Source: Erythroxylum novogranatense (Eukaryota; Streptophyta; Magnoliopsida; Malpighiales; Erythroxylaceae). Taken from it: a DNA stretch of 64,000 bases. The position numbers and the translations under genes are program-made. Of this stretch, positions 31,810-42,046 are shown piece by piece. The DNA lies in the NCBI GenBank assembly GCA_029891385.1, contig CM057227.1, forward strand, positions 55,987,567-56,051,566. Direction: 5' to 3'. Every line of letters starts with the position of its first letter. The first letter of the stretch is position 1. Under the pieces are notes generated by a model that saw nothing but the letters and a program-made list of their open reading frames with translations, had not been told where the DNA came from and did no database searches.

Positions 31810-32970
31810 ATCTGTACCAAATGGACAGGTAAAGGTAGTCTTTTCTTGATCCTCAGGGGCAATAACAATTTGATTATATCCACTATAGCCGTCAGGGAAA
31901 CAATAGAAAGACTTACCAGCTAGGCGCTCAAGCATTTGGTCCATGAAAGGCAAAGGATAATGGTCTTTTTTTGTCGCCAAGTTCAACTTCCTATAATCAA
32001 TACACATTCACCAGCCACTTTGAACATGTGTGGGCACCAACTCATTCTGAACATTTTTCACCACAGTAATGCCCGTCTTTTTAGGAACCACATGGATAGG
32101 ACTTACCCACTTGCCATAAAAAATAGGGTATATGACACCTGCATCCAAAAACTTCAAAATTTCTGCCATGGATGGATTGAGTCGTCTCTGCATCTCCCTC
32201 GAAGACTTCGAATTATCCTCTAAGAGTATGCGATGCATACACATAGAAGGACTAATCCCTTTGATGGCAGCTAAAGTCCATCCAATGGCGGTCTTATGGT
32301 CCTTTAAGACACGCAACAATCTTTCTTCCTGCATAGCTGTTAGATTCTTTCCAATAATCACTGGAAGAGTATCATTAGATCCAAGAAAAGCATACTTCAA
32401 ATGATCAGGCAAAGGTTTCAATTCTAACTCAGGAGCATGCGACACAGAAGGTAAGACTTTCTTGTGCGAAAGAGGTAGATCAGCAAACACATCCAATTTT
32501 GGCACCATATAAGAAGATTGCAATGTCATAATAGCATCAATCACATAAGGTTCAAATATCATGGCACCATTGGCATTAACATCAAAAGATGAGAAGAAGG
32601 AACGAATAAGAGCAATATTAACACCATCATTACTACTATAAGCACGAAATTGGTCCACAAATAGATCAATGATATCCAAGTTATGTAATTCATGCACATC
32701 ATCATTATATTTCATTGCCTCATTAAGTCCTCAAAAATGGTCTCCCAGGTAGAAGAGGTGAAAGTGTGTGAGGGTGATCATCACATGTCTCAATGATATA
32801 GAAATCACAAGGGAAAATCAAGCTACCAAATTTCACTAACACATCTTCCAACTAACCCAAAGGATAGACAAAAGATCTATCAGCAAGTTCAGTGATAACA
32901 AAAGTGCTTTCCAAAGAACCAACATTAAGAGAATCAAAGATGGATTTTGGCATCAAACTAATTGAAGCTC
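31810..32970 (-). pseudogene. Athila/Tat-like protease and reverse transcriptase fragment
   Basis: Minus strand. The protease end (ISLMPKSIFDSLNVGSLEST, ADRSFVYPLG, LSPLLPGRPF; 32970 to about 32720) carries stops. Then comes a 235-codon open stretch with ELKPLPDHLKYAFLG, DHKTAIGWTLAAIKGISPSM, MHRILLED and HVVPKKTGITVVKN. A TGA at 32008-32010 (Arg position in GW-CIDYRK) precedes MCIDYRKLNLATKKDHYPLP, DQMLERLAGKSFYCF and EDQEKTTFTCPFGT. These are RT motifs of the Athila/Tat branch. The sequence ends at 31810, before the catalytic DD box. Confidence 0.85.
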
Positions 32971-33855
32971 TGATACAACTCACCAAGGCAATGGAGATTT
33001 GAGGATGCCAATAGGTCCAATTACAAGGTCACGCTCCAACAAGCTTAAAGCACAATTTCAGATTTATGTACAAGCTTTTGTTTCACAAGAACTTCAAGAA
33101 GTTTTGTTGATCAAGCTTGGGGAAGAGCTTAGGAAGACACCTAAGTGTGTGTGCACATTGGAGGCATCAAATCAAGAGCACTTAGCCATTTTTCACAAGC
33201 ACAAGTCTAATCAATGGGCTTGGGCTTATTTTATCTTATAAAGGGAATGTGGACTTCTTTTAGGCTTTTTCATGGGCTGGTTTGCATTAAGTGTGCATGT
33301 GCTTTATTAAAAAGTCATGTGCATGTTTTATTTTAAGGAACCAAGCTTGTGGGCCTAGTTTAAAAGCCCAATTCGCCCCTCTTAAGTTAGTCTTCTATTT
33401 TGTGGTTTTCTTATCCTATTTGGACAAGGACTAGTCAATTTTAATTAGTTTTGAAGCCCAAATCCATGTGGGATTCATTCTTAGGCAGATTTGTTTCAAG
33501 AAGGCCTTTTTGATATTTTGGGCTTTTTAAAGGATTTTTAGGTTATCTTTGTTAGGGTTTAGAATTAAAAGGGTATTTAAACCCTTGCTTTAGCCATGAA
33601 CACGAGTTTTAGAGAGATCAATAAAATTAGAAAGCATTCTTCGAGAGAGAATTTAGATTCTTGCTTGTTTTACCTTAAGGATTGATTCAACTTATCAAGT
33701 AAGTTCTAACTTGTGACGTTAATTCAATTCCTAGGTTACCAATTCCTTGCTGTTTTGGGGGTGAAGGGTCTTGTTAGATTGATTGAATTTAGGTTTGGGA
33801 ACAATCATTGAAACGGAGGTGATCTAGACATTGATTCTAGGTTGTTGCCGTATCA
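32971..33855 (+). repeat. A4 5' LTR
   Basis: TGATACAACTCACC...TTGTTGCCGTATCA, 885 bp. Lacks a short ACAATCTTATACTCTTTG-type segment near 33732 that the 3' LTR retains. Confidence 0.94.
33574..33581 (+). promoter_or_regulatory. Family A LTR promoter box
   Basis: TATTTAAA in GGGTATTTAAACCC is the best TATA-like element of the A LTR. It is also at 40069-40076 in the 3' LTR. An AATAAA follows about 50 bp downstream (TCAATAAAATTAG) and could serve 3'-end formation. Confidence 0.55.
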
Positions 33856-33859
33856 TCTT

Positions 33860-33875
33860 TGGTATCAGAGCCAGG
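33860..33875 (+). promoter_or_regulatory. A4 primer-binding site
   Basis: TGGTATCAGAGCCAGG, the best-preserved primer-binding site in the window, complementary to plant initiator-Met tRNA and four bases from the LTR. Confidence 0.93.
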
Positions 33876-34785
33876 TTTTAAATTCAATCTTTATCTTTAA
33901 TTTTCTGTTTGTTCTTGATTATTATAGTTAGTTCATCATTAAAATTCGAAAAAAAGAAGAAAGAAAGAAAGAAAAGAAAGAAAAGAAAAGAAAAGAAAGA
34001 AAAGAAAGAAAGAAAGAAAGAAAGAAAGAAGAAAAGAAAGAAAGAAAGAAAGAAAGAAAGAAAAAGAAGAAAAGAAAGAAAGAAAGAAGTTAAACAAAGA
34101 AAAAAAAGAAATCCAAGATTGTGAATCTTTGTGAGTTTGAGTTGATTTGCTTGCAAGATTCATCAAGAACGAATCTGATCATTCAAGAATTATTTAATTT
34201 CGTTTCTTTATTATTCAAGTTTCATCAAGAACACATCCTTCACTCAAGAAACTCATCCAGACTTGTTTTCTTGCACTAAGAAACACTTTCTTGTTTCAAG
34301 ATTTACGTTCTTCGCACAAAACGTGTGTCTTTGATATAATTGTTTATCTTTAAGTTCTTGAGTAATTGAGGCAGATGGGAATGTTCTTGTTAATTTAGGT
34401 TTAGGGTTGAGTTTAATTCCTAGTTTCGTCTTTTCTTTAACTCTTTGGTTGTTTTTTTTGTTTGCTGTCCTTTTTTGTTTCCATTACACTTGAATTGAGT
34501 AATCTTGTTTCATATTGCTCAATTGGCACCAAAAATCGTTCACATACGTTTTCTCCATCTAGTATGTGTTTATTTTCGTCTTCATTGTTTTCTTTACATT
34601 AAATTACATCTATCTTTGTGTTTTTCTTCCTTTATTTAGGTATTCGTTGCTTTCCTTTTGAATTACGTTGCTGTTGTGCTTATTTGGTTGGTAGTGATTG
34701 ATCCGGACAAGTAAAACTGTGCTAGAATCTAAAGTGATAAAAGGCAAGAGTGTGTAAGCTCATTTGAGGGTAAAGACAAGCTAAA
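33876..34785 (+). other. A4 leader with GAAA tract
   Basis: Untranslated leader. 33949-34089 is almost pure GAAA/GAAAA repeat, a polypurine strand of about 140 bases. Open frames over it (Lys/Glu/Arg or Phe/Leu/Ser repeats) are artefacts of the repeat. Confidence 0.82.
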
Positions 34786-35293
34786 GGATGAGAAGGACAA
34801 AGACAAGCTAAAGGAAGAGAAGAACAAGCAGATCTAAAACTCCAAGTTCTTCTAGTTCCAATTCTGAAAAGCATAGGACTATAAATGCTTTAAATGTCTT
34901 GGTGTTGGTCATATTGCTTCTCAATGCCCAAACAAGAAAACAATGTTTGTGAGAGGAGGAGAAGTTGTGTCTGAGGAGGAAGAAGATGATTTGACTTCCA
35001 TGCATGAGTTGGAAGATTGTTCTGATGTGGAAGTTGAGGATGCACCTAGGGGTGAATTACTTGTTACTAGGCGAGTTTTGAATGCTCAAGTGAAGGAAGA
35101 TGGAATTGAGCAACGGGAAAATATTTTTCATTCCAGATGGCTAGTGAATGAGAAGATTTGTAGCTTGATCATTGATGGGGGAAGCTGCACTAATGTGGCT
35201 AGTACATTGATGGTAGAAAAACTCAGGTTGGAGTGCTTGAAACACCCTAGGCCGTATAGACTACAATGGCTGAATGAAATGGGAGAAATCTAG
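34786..35293 (+). pseudogene. A4 gag remnant and protease start
   Basis: The leader jumps at about 34780 into the basic linker of gag; start codon and capsid are deleted. A short repeat (GACAAGCTAAAGG twice) marks the junction. The knuckle region (about 34890-34935) has lost a base just before it. An open frame from 34943 covers the acidic spacer and protease with IIDGGSCTNVAS, ending at TAG 35291-35293. Confidence 0.83.
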
Positions 35294-35965
35294 GTAAATA
35301 AACAAGTCCTTGTATCTTTCTCCATTGGAAAGTATTCTGATCAAGTACTTTGTGATGTTGTACCTATGCATGCTTGTCATTTATTGCTCGGTCGACCTTG
35401 GCAATATGATAGAAGAGTGTTACATGATGGATTTAAGAATAGGTATTCATTTACTATGGGAGATCAGAAATTTGTTCTTGCTCCATTGGCACAAAAAGAG
35501 GTATATGAGGACCAAATCCAATTAAAAAGGAGTATGGAGGGAATGCAACAAAGACAGGACAAAAAACTTCAAGAAAAGCATGACTATACAAAAATTGAGG
35601 GAAAGGTTGAGAACCTTGCAAAAGGGGAGCAAAAATCTAAATCAAAAGAAAAGAGAGAAAGTGAGGCCGAGACTGAGAGAAGAAAAGTGGGGAAAGAGAC
35701 CTCAAAAGAAATTCAATTAAAAGGCCCAAATGAGAGAAAGGGTAGAAAGAAACAAAACTTCTATGCAAAAATGAGAGATGTAAGGATTGCTTGTGTGGAA
35801 AGGAGATGCTTGTTTGTACTTTTGTACAAGCAAGCTTATTTTAGTGAATCTGACCTTGACCCTTGTTTGCCTAGTAGTGTTGTTTCTCTTTTGCAGGAAT
35901 ATGGAGATGTTTTCCCTGAGGAGTTGCCTAAGGAATTGCCGCCTAGTAGAGGAATAGAACATTAG
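35294..35965 (+). pseudogene. A4 protease C-terminus and protease-RT linker
   Basis: HLLLGRPWQYDRR, RYSFTMGDQKFVLAPLAQKE, and the Lys/Glu-rich linker up to FPEELPKELPPSRGIEH. It then meets TAG at 35963-35965 in the frame that would continue into RT. Both flanking stops are single-codon changes in an otherwise intact frame. Confidence 0.85.
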
Positions 35966-37288
35966 ATTGACTTCTTGCCTGGGGCGCAGATTCCAAATAG
36001 ACCAGCTTATAGGGCTAATCCTGAAGAAACTAAGGAACTCCAAAAGCAAGTGAAAGAATTGCTACAAAAGGGACACATCAGGGAGAGTCTTAGTCCTTGT
36101 GCCGTGCCAGTGATATTGGTTCCAAAGAAGGATGGGAGTTGGTGCATGTGTGTGGATTGCAGAGTTGTTAACAAGATAACGGTAAAGTATCGCCATCCTA
36201 TACCAAGATTGGATGATATGATTGATGAATTGCATGGTGCATGTTTGTTTACCAAAATTGATCTTATGAGTGGTTACCATCAGATTAGAATGAAAATTGG
36301 TGATGAATGGAAAACTGCTTTTAAAACAAAACATGGTTTATATGAGTGGCTTGTGATGGTTTTTGGCTTAACTAATGCTCCTAGTACATTTATGCGTTTG
36401 ATGAATCATGTTTTGAGGTCATTAATTGGTAAGTTTGTTGTGTTATATTTTGATGACATATTGATCTATAGCAAAAGCATTAATGAGCATATTGAGCATC
36501 TTAGGCTTGTCTTAGATGCACTTAGGGCAGAAAAGTTGTATGCTAAGTTAAAGAAGTGTACATTTTGCATGGATCGTGTCATATTTCTTGGTTATGTTGT
36601 TTCTTCTAATGGAATTGAGGTGGACCAAGAAAAGGTCAAGGCAATTAGGGAGTGGCCGAGACCTACAAGTGTTACTCAGGTGAGATCTTTTCATGGACTT
36701 GCTAGTTTCTATAGGAGGTTTGTCAAAGATTTTAGTTCCATTGCAGCTCCATTGACTGAGATTGTTAAAAAGGAGGTAGGATTTAAGTGGGGAGAGGCGC
36801 AGGAAATTGTTTTTAACACATTGAAAGAAAAACTTTGTTCTGCACCTATTTTGAGTTTACCTAATTTTTTTTCTACTTTTGAGATTGAATGTGATGCCTC
36901 TGGGATAGGTATTGGTGCTGTTTTATTACAGGGAAGGCGTCCCATTGCCTATTTTAGTGAGAAGTTGAATGGAGCTCAAATGAAGTATTCCACTTATGAC
37001 AAGGAGCTATATGCATTGGTAAGAGCTCTACAAACTTTGCAACATTATCTATGGCCAAAGGAATTCGTGATTCACACTGATCATGAGAGTTTGAAGCATC
37101 TTAAGGGCCAAGGTAAGTTAAATAAAAGACATGCTAAGTGGTTGGAGTTCATAGAGACATTCCCATATGTTGTGAAATACAAGCAAGGTAAAGAAAATGT
37201 GATCGCTGATGCATTGTCTAGGAGGTATGCTCTAATCTCTTCTCTTAGTTCTAAGTTGATTGGGTTTGAGTATATAAAAGATTTGTAA
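35966..37288 (+). pseudogene. A4 reverse transcriptase and RNase H
   Basis: Longest clean RT-RNase H stretch (about 440 codons). [67 protein letters not shown] (first catalytic Asp), [28 protein letters not shown] (YFDD at 36446-36457), [14 protein letters not shown]. RNase [72 protein letters not shown]. Ends at TAA 37286-37288. Several conserved positions are altered (Cys in SWCMC, Leu in VLYFDD). Confidence 0.9.
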
Positions 37289-38393
37289 AAATCAGATTCT
37301 GACTTTGCTAATTTGTATGATGCATGTGAACAAGTTGCTTTTCAAAAGTTTTATAGGAATGATGGATATTTGTTTAGAGATAATAAACTATGTATTCCTA
37401 CTTGTTCTATGCGTGAGATGCTTGCTAGGGAGTCTCATGATGGAGGTTTAATGGGACATTTTGGTATTGTTAAAACACTTCACATATTACAGGAGCATTT
37501 TTATTGGCCTAACATGAAAAAGGATGTTGAAAGAGTTTGCTCTAGTTGTGTAGCATGTAGGCACGCCAAATCCAAGGTGCAACCACATGGGTTGTACACG
37601 CCTCTACCTGTCCCTATTAGTCCTTGGATTGATATATCTATGGATTTTGTGTTAGGATTGCCTAGGACTAGGAAAGGACGTGATAGCATCTTTGTTGTAG
37701 TTGATCGATTTAGTAAAATGGCTCATTTTATTACATGTCATAAATCTGATGATGCTACACATGTTGCTGATTTGTTTTTTAGGAATGTTGTTAGATTGCA
37801 TGGCATTCCTAGAACCATTGTTTCAGATAGGGATTCTATGTTTTTAAGTCACTTTTGGCGTGTTCTATGGAATAAATTGGGAGCAAAGCTTTTGTTTTCT
37901 ACAACTTGTCATCCCCAAACAGATGGACAAACTAAAGTGGTTAATAGAACCTTAGGATCTTTATTGCGTGCTGTTGTGGGTAAAAATTTGAAAGTTTGGG
38001 AAGATTGTTTGCCTTTGTTTGAGTTTGCATATAATAGAAGCATTCATTCTTCTACAGGTTATTCTCCATTTGAGATTGTGTATGGTTTTAACCCATTAAC
38101 TCCATTGGATTTGTTGCCTTTACCCTTGAATGAGATTGTTAATGTAGATGGGCAGCAAAGGGCCGAATTGGTTAAGACAATACATGAGAAAGCTAGGCAG
38201 CACATTGAGGAAAAGAATAAGAAGTATGCTCAAACAGCCAATCAAGGGCGTAGGGAGAAGAAGTTTGAACCTGGAGATTGGGTTTGGGTGCACCTCAGGA
38301 AGGAGAGATTTCCTAAACAAAGGAAGTCCAAGCTTGATCCTAGAGGGGATGGTCCTTTTCAAGTGCTTGAACGCATCAATGACAATACCTATA
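37289..38393 (+). pseudogene. A4 integrase, 5' of MITE
   Basis: Open from 37313 to the MITE. Zinc domain [12 protein letters not shown]...[11 protein letters not shown], core Asp in [13 protein letters not shown], Asp in [13 protein letters not shown]. The third catalytic position reads [16 protein letters not shown], with Lys where A2, A3, A7 and B4 have Glu (about 37933), so this integrase should be inactive even apart from the stops. The C-terminal module ([28 protein letters not shown]) is interrupted at TYR by the MITE. Confidence 0.9.
38391..38393. repeat. 3-bp target duplication ATA, left of MITE
   Basis: ATA is repeated at 39341-39343. The uninterrupted family sequence reads CCTATAGGGTGG. 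Confidence 0.8.
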
Positions 38394-39340
38394 GGCTCCG
38401 TTTGGTTGGCGGGAAAGTAAAGTGACTTTTGGAATATGATTCCTTGGAAAATAAATCTATGGAAAGTAAAGATATTCACATGCTTGGATACTTATAAAAA
38501 TTCTAATAGGAAAGTTGGGTGGATTCTTACTATAGTGTTTGGTATGTAACAAGATTTTATACAATGTAATTTAATTTTAACTTATGTTTCCAATTATATC
38601 CCTACAAATGAATAAAAATTTAAATCATTATATAAGAAAAATATAAACCTGAAGATTGTCGATTGAAAATTTTAAGCATAAATATTCAAAATCTAAATAC
38701 CACCGACACCGAAATTTTTTAAAATAAGGAGATTTTTTGCAAAATTTTCAAAAATTTTAAAATTTCCTCCCTCCTCTTATCTCTCCTTCCCCTTTTTTAA
38801 AATTGTTTTAATTAGTTATTTTATTTATTTCAACTTTTATAATTATTGTAAATTTTAATTTTGTTTTAAAATAATAATAAATATTTTTATTGCTAATAAT
38901 AATTATAAATTAAATAAAACTTACAAAAATATTTTTATTTAAATTTATTTTAGTATTTTATATAATATTTATTAATAAAGTATTTATTTTAAAAATAAAT
39001 AATTTAAAAATTATTTTTATAAACTAATATTTATTTTATATATTTTAATTATTAAATCAAAATATATTTGAAATTTATATATTTTAAAGTCGCAGAGTTG
39101 AAAGAGAAGGAAGGGTTAAATTGTCCAATGTATTTTTTAGATTAAATTCCTGAGGAAAGTAATCTAAATACCAAGGGGGTGTTAGGATTTAGAATCCAAG
39201 GAAAGTGCCACTATTTTCCCTAATATTAGGAAAGTTTTTACTTTCCTAACTACTCAAAAAAATGAACCAAACATAATAATTTAAATTTTAGGAAAAAGAT
39301 TACTTTCCCAGGTAACAATCCGTGTCAACCAAACGGGGCC
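38394..39340. mobile_element. Tourist/PIF-Harbinger-like MITE (947 bp)
   Basis: Inserted in A4 integrase. Ends are terminal inverted repeats: left GGCTCCGTTTGGTTGG, right the complement of GGCCCCGTTTGGTTGA. Secondary inverted matches of GGAAAGTAA words lie just inside. The interior is AT-rich (38560-39080) with no transposase. A 3-bp duplication and a GGCCCCGTTTGGTT-like end fit PIF/Harbinger (Tourist) elements, though the duplication ATA departs from the usual TAA/TTA. An hAT origin is less likely because no 8-bp duplication is seen. Confidence 0.8.
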
Positions 39341-39343
39341 ATA
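39341..39343. repeat. 3-bp target duplication ATA, right of MITE
   Basis: Matches 38391-38393. The A4 integrase sequence resumes with GGGTGGATTTGCC. Confidence 0.8.
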
Positions 39344-39672
39344 GGGTGGATTTGCCAGGAGAGTATAGTATTAGTGCTACTTTTAATGTTTCTGATTTAT
39401 CTCCCTTTGATAATGTAGGTCTTGATTCGAGGACGAATCCTTTTGAGGAGGGAGGGAATGATACAACTCACCAAGGCAATGGAGACTTGAGGATGCCAAT
39501 GGGTCCAATTACAAGGTCACGCTCCAACAAGCTTAAAGCACAATTTCATATTTATGTACAAGCTTTTGTTTCACAAGAACTTCAAGAAGTTTTGTTGGTC
39601 AAACTTGGGGAAAAGCTTAGGAAGACACCTAAGTGTGTGTGCACATTGGAGGCATCAAATCAAGAGGGCTAA
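39344..39672 (+). pseudogene. A4 integrase end and LTR-encoded tail, 3' of MITE
   Basis: [37 protein letters not shown], then about 70 codons inside the 3' LTR with GPITRSRSNKLKAQF, VQAFVSQELQEVL and KTPKCVC, stop at 39670-39672. The frame is open from the MITE edge to the stop. Confidence 0.85.
39445..39458 (+). promoter_or_regulatory. A4 polypurine tract
   Basis: GAGGAGGGAGGGAA directly before the 3' LTR, inside the coding frame (Glu-Glu-Gly-Gly-Asn). Confidence 0.88.
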
Positions 39673-40364
39673 CACTTAGCCAATTTTCACAAGCACAAGT
39701 CTAATCAATGGGCTTGGGCTTATTTTATCTTATAAAGGGCATGTGGACTTCTTTTAGGCTTTTTCATGGGCTGGTTTGCATTAAGTGTGCATGTGCTTTA
39801 TTAAAAAAGTCATGTGCATGTTTTATTTTAAGGAACCAAGCTTGTGGGCCTAGTTTAAAAGCCCAATTCGCCCCTCTTAAGTTAGTCTTCTATTTTGTGG
39901 TTTTCTTATCCTATTTGGACAAGGACTAGTCAATTTTAATTAGTTTTGAATCCCAAATCCATGTGGGATTTATTCTTGGGCAGATTTGTTTCAAGAAGGC
40001 CTTTTTGATATTTTGGGCTTTCTTTAGGGTTTTTAGGTTATCTTTGTTAGGGTTTACATTGCAAAGGGTATTTAAATCGTTGCGTTAGCCATGAACACGA
40101 GTTTAGAGAGATCAATAAAATTAGAAAGCATTCTTCAAGAGAGAATTTAGATTCTTGCTTGTTTTACCTTAAGGATTGATTCAACTTATCAAGTAAGTTC
40201 TAACTTGTGGCGTTAACTCAATTCCTACAATCTTATACTCTTTGTTACAAATTCCTTGTTGTTTTGGGGGTGAAGGGTCTTTTTAGATTGATTGAATTTA
40301 GGTTTGGAAACAATCATTGAAACGGAGGTGATCTAGACATTGATTCTAGGTTGTTGCCGTATCA
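39459..40364 (+). repeat. A4 3' LTR
   Basis: TGATACAACTCACC...TTGTTGCCGTATCA, 906 bp. Confidence 0.94.
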
Positions 40365-41126
40365 TCAGAACAAAAGAAATCTGAGCTACAAACAAGAGGA
40401 GATGGCCCTTTTCAACTTTTAGAAAGGATTAATGATAATGCTTATAAAATTGATTTGCCTAGCTCCTATGATAATGTGAGTGCTACATTCAATGTATCTG
40501 ATTTATCCCTCTTTGATGTTGCAGATTCGAGGACGAATCTTTGCGAGGAGGGAGAGAATGATGAAGAACCATGGGCATGTGAAAGACAAGAAGAGAAGCA
40601 ACCATGGCATGATTCGCCTCAAGGAAGCCTAGGACGTGACTTGCATGGACATGAGCTTGCAAAAGGAGGCTTAGGAGCTGAAATTGGATGAGATTTGAAG
40701 TCTAAATATTCAAGGCAAGGGGATGAACGAAATTCCCATATCAAAGGCTCAACATTCAAGTCTAATGTTCCTAAAGATCCATTACAAGATGTTGGAGGCC
40801 CAATGACACAAGAGCTAGGGCCAAAGCAATGAAGCAATCATTGAATTGTTTAATCCAAGACCTTCATGAGATAGAGCCCATATTGTTGAGTCAGATTTCA
40901 TCTCATAAAGGTCCAAGAGGCATTGTCTTACTCGAAGCCCAACATAAAGTGTCCAAAGGCCCACATGGAGTCCAATTGGGAGAACTCACTCAAAGTACCA
41001 TGTGACAAGCATGTGCCACTTAAAAATAAGGATATGGACGTGATCCCTATGGTTCAACATGTTGAGATCACATTTTATTTAGTTTCCTTTTTTGTTTCCT
41101 CTAAATAAGGTGATCTAGTCAACACC
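40365..41126 (+). mobile_element. C3: integrase end and 5' half of a family C LTR
   Basis: Begins mid-integrase at GAACAAAAGAAATCTGAGC. It encodes [39 protein letters not shown], then the LTR at 40559 (TGATGAAGAACC). The LTR is interrupted at 41126 by B4 and resumes at 47806. The LTR-encoded tail stops early at TGA 40689-40691. This is the 3' end of a C element whose upstream body is lost at the A4 border. Confidence 0.88.
40559..41126 (+). repeat. C3 LTR, left half
   Basis: First 568 bp of a family C LTR, ending in GATCTAGTCAACACC, where ACACC (41122-41126) is the B4 target duplication. Confidence 0.92.
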
Positions 41127-42032
41127 TAATACAAGAAGCCATGGCAATGGAGATCAAGGTGCAACACATCAAAACAAGCTTACTTTGCCAAGTGGACCTA
41201 TTACAAGACAACGTGCAGCAAGGCTTAAACAAGCACTTCAAGGGTTTGTTCAAAGTCACATTACATCTCACCTTGATGACAAGACTGAACCATCCGTGAA
41301 GAATTCAAGTGGCGTAGTCAAGCTTGTGATTCTTCTAGAGAGGGCATGTGGAGGGGCTAATACTTAGCCAAATTTCAAGACAAGTTCAATTATTCTTATG
41401 GACTTATTTTAGTACATTGGACTTGTTATTTATCCTTTGTTTATTAGGCCCAAAGAGACTTGTTATGGGCTAGGTATTTATTAGTATTTGCCTTAGTTTA
41501 TTTAAAACTAGTTTTGGACAACCAAGTGTGTGGGCCTAAGTAGAGTAATCCATTAGGCCCATCCACCTCAGGTTTATTTAAGTTATTTTGGTCTTATTTA
41601 AGTTAGTTTAGCCCAATCCTAAGTGGAATAGGATCAGATTGCATTATTGGGCTATAAACTCCTAAACTAGTTAAAATTAGGCTTGTTTTAGCATTAAAGG
41701 GTCTTGTAACCTATTCCTTTTAGGTTTAGGTCGTGGGTAAGGGTATAAATACCTTATTTTATCCTTGTAAACATTAGATTTTGGTTGATTAACGAAATTG
41801 AGAGTTCTCTTCAAGTAAGGTGTGTTCTTCTTATTGTTACTTCAAGGATTGCATCACTTATCAAGGTAATCATTTGTGGCGTGTTCAATTCTTCAATTTT
41901 CTTTGGGTTTGGGTCTCAATTCCGTATAATTGGGGTTTGAACTAGCATGTTCTTAGGATAGAAAGATTGGGGTTTTGATTCAATAGGATTAGGGGGTTTC
42001 AAGAACCTTGTTTTCTTGGGGTTTCCGTATCA
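41127..42032 (+). repeat. B4 5' LTR
   Basis: TAATACAAGAAGCC...TTTCCGTATCA, 906 bp. The first dinucleotide is TA instead of TG; the 3' LTR keeps TG. It contains an open tail frame (41185-41367, GPITRQRAARLKQAL). Confidence 0.93.
41744..41751 (+). promoter_or_regulatory. Family B LTR TATA box
   Basis: TATAAATA in GGGTATAAATACC; repeated at 47517-47524 in the 3' LTR. Confidence 0.7.
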
Positions 42033-42033
42033 G

Positions 42034-42046
42034 TTGGTATCAGAAC
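42034..42046 (+). promoter_or_regulatory. B4 primer-binding site
   Basis: TTGGTATCAGAAC lies one base after the LTR and resembles the initiator-Met tRNA complement with a change at the end (GAAC for GAGC). Confidence 0.78.

Larger units (their letters stand above)
32971..40364 (+). mobile_element. A4: family A Ty3/gypsy element with MITE insertion
   Basis: Plus-strand LTR-to-LTR copy: 5' LTR 32971-33855, primer-binding site, leader, truncated gag, near-complete protease-RT-RNase H-integrase, MITE at 38394-39340, 3' LTR 39459-40364. Five bases left (AGCTC) and right (TCAGA) do not match. The left neighbour is Athila-like and the right neighbour is the middle of a C integrase, so the ends came from different insertions. 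Pol has few frameshifts but several nonsense codons. Confidence 0.93.

Noticed and set aside
38394..39340. The 38394-39340 segment as an intron or an extra LTR
   Set aside because: It has terminal inverted repeats and a 3-bp target duplication. It lacks TG...CA termini, and it lacks splice-site logic in a retroelement frame.
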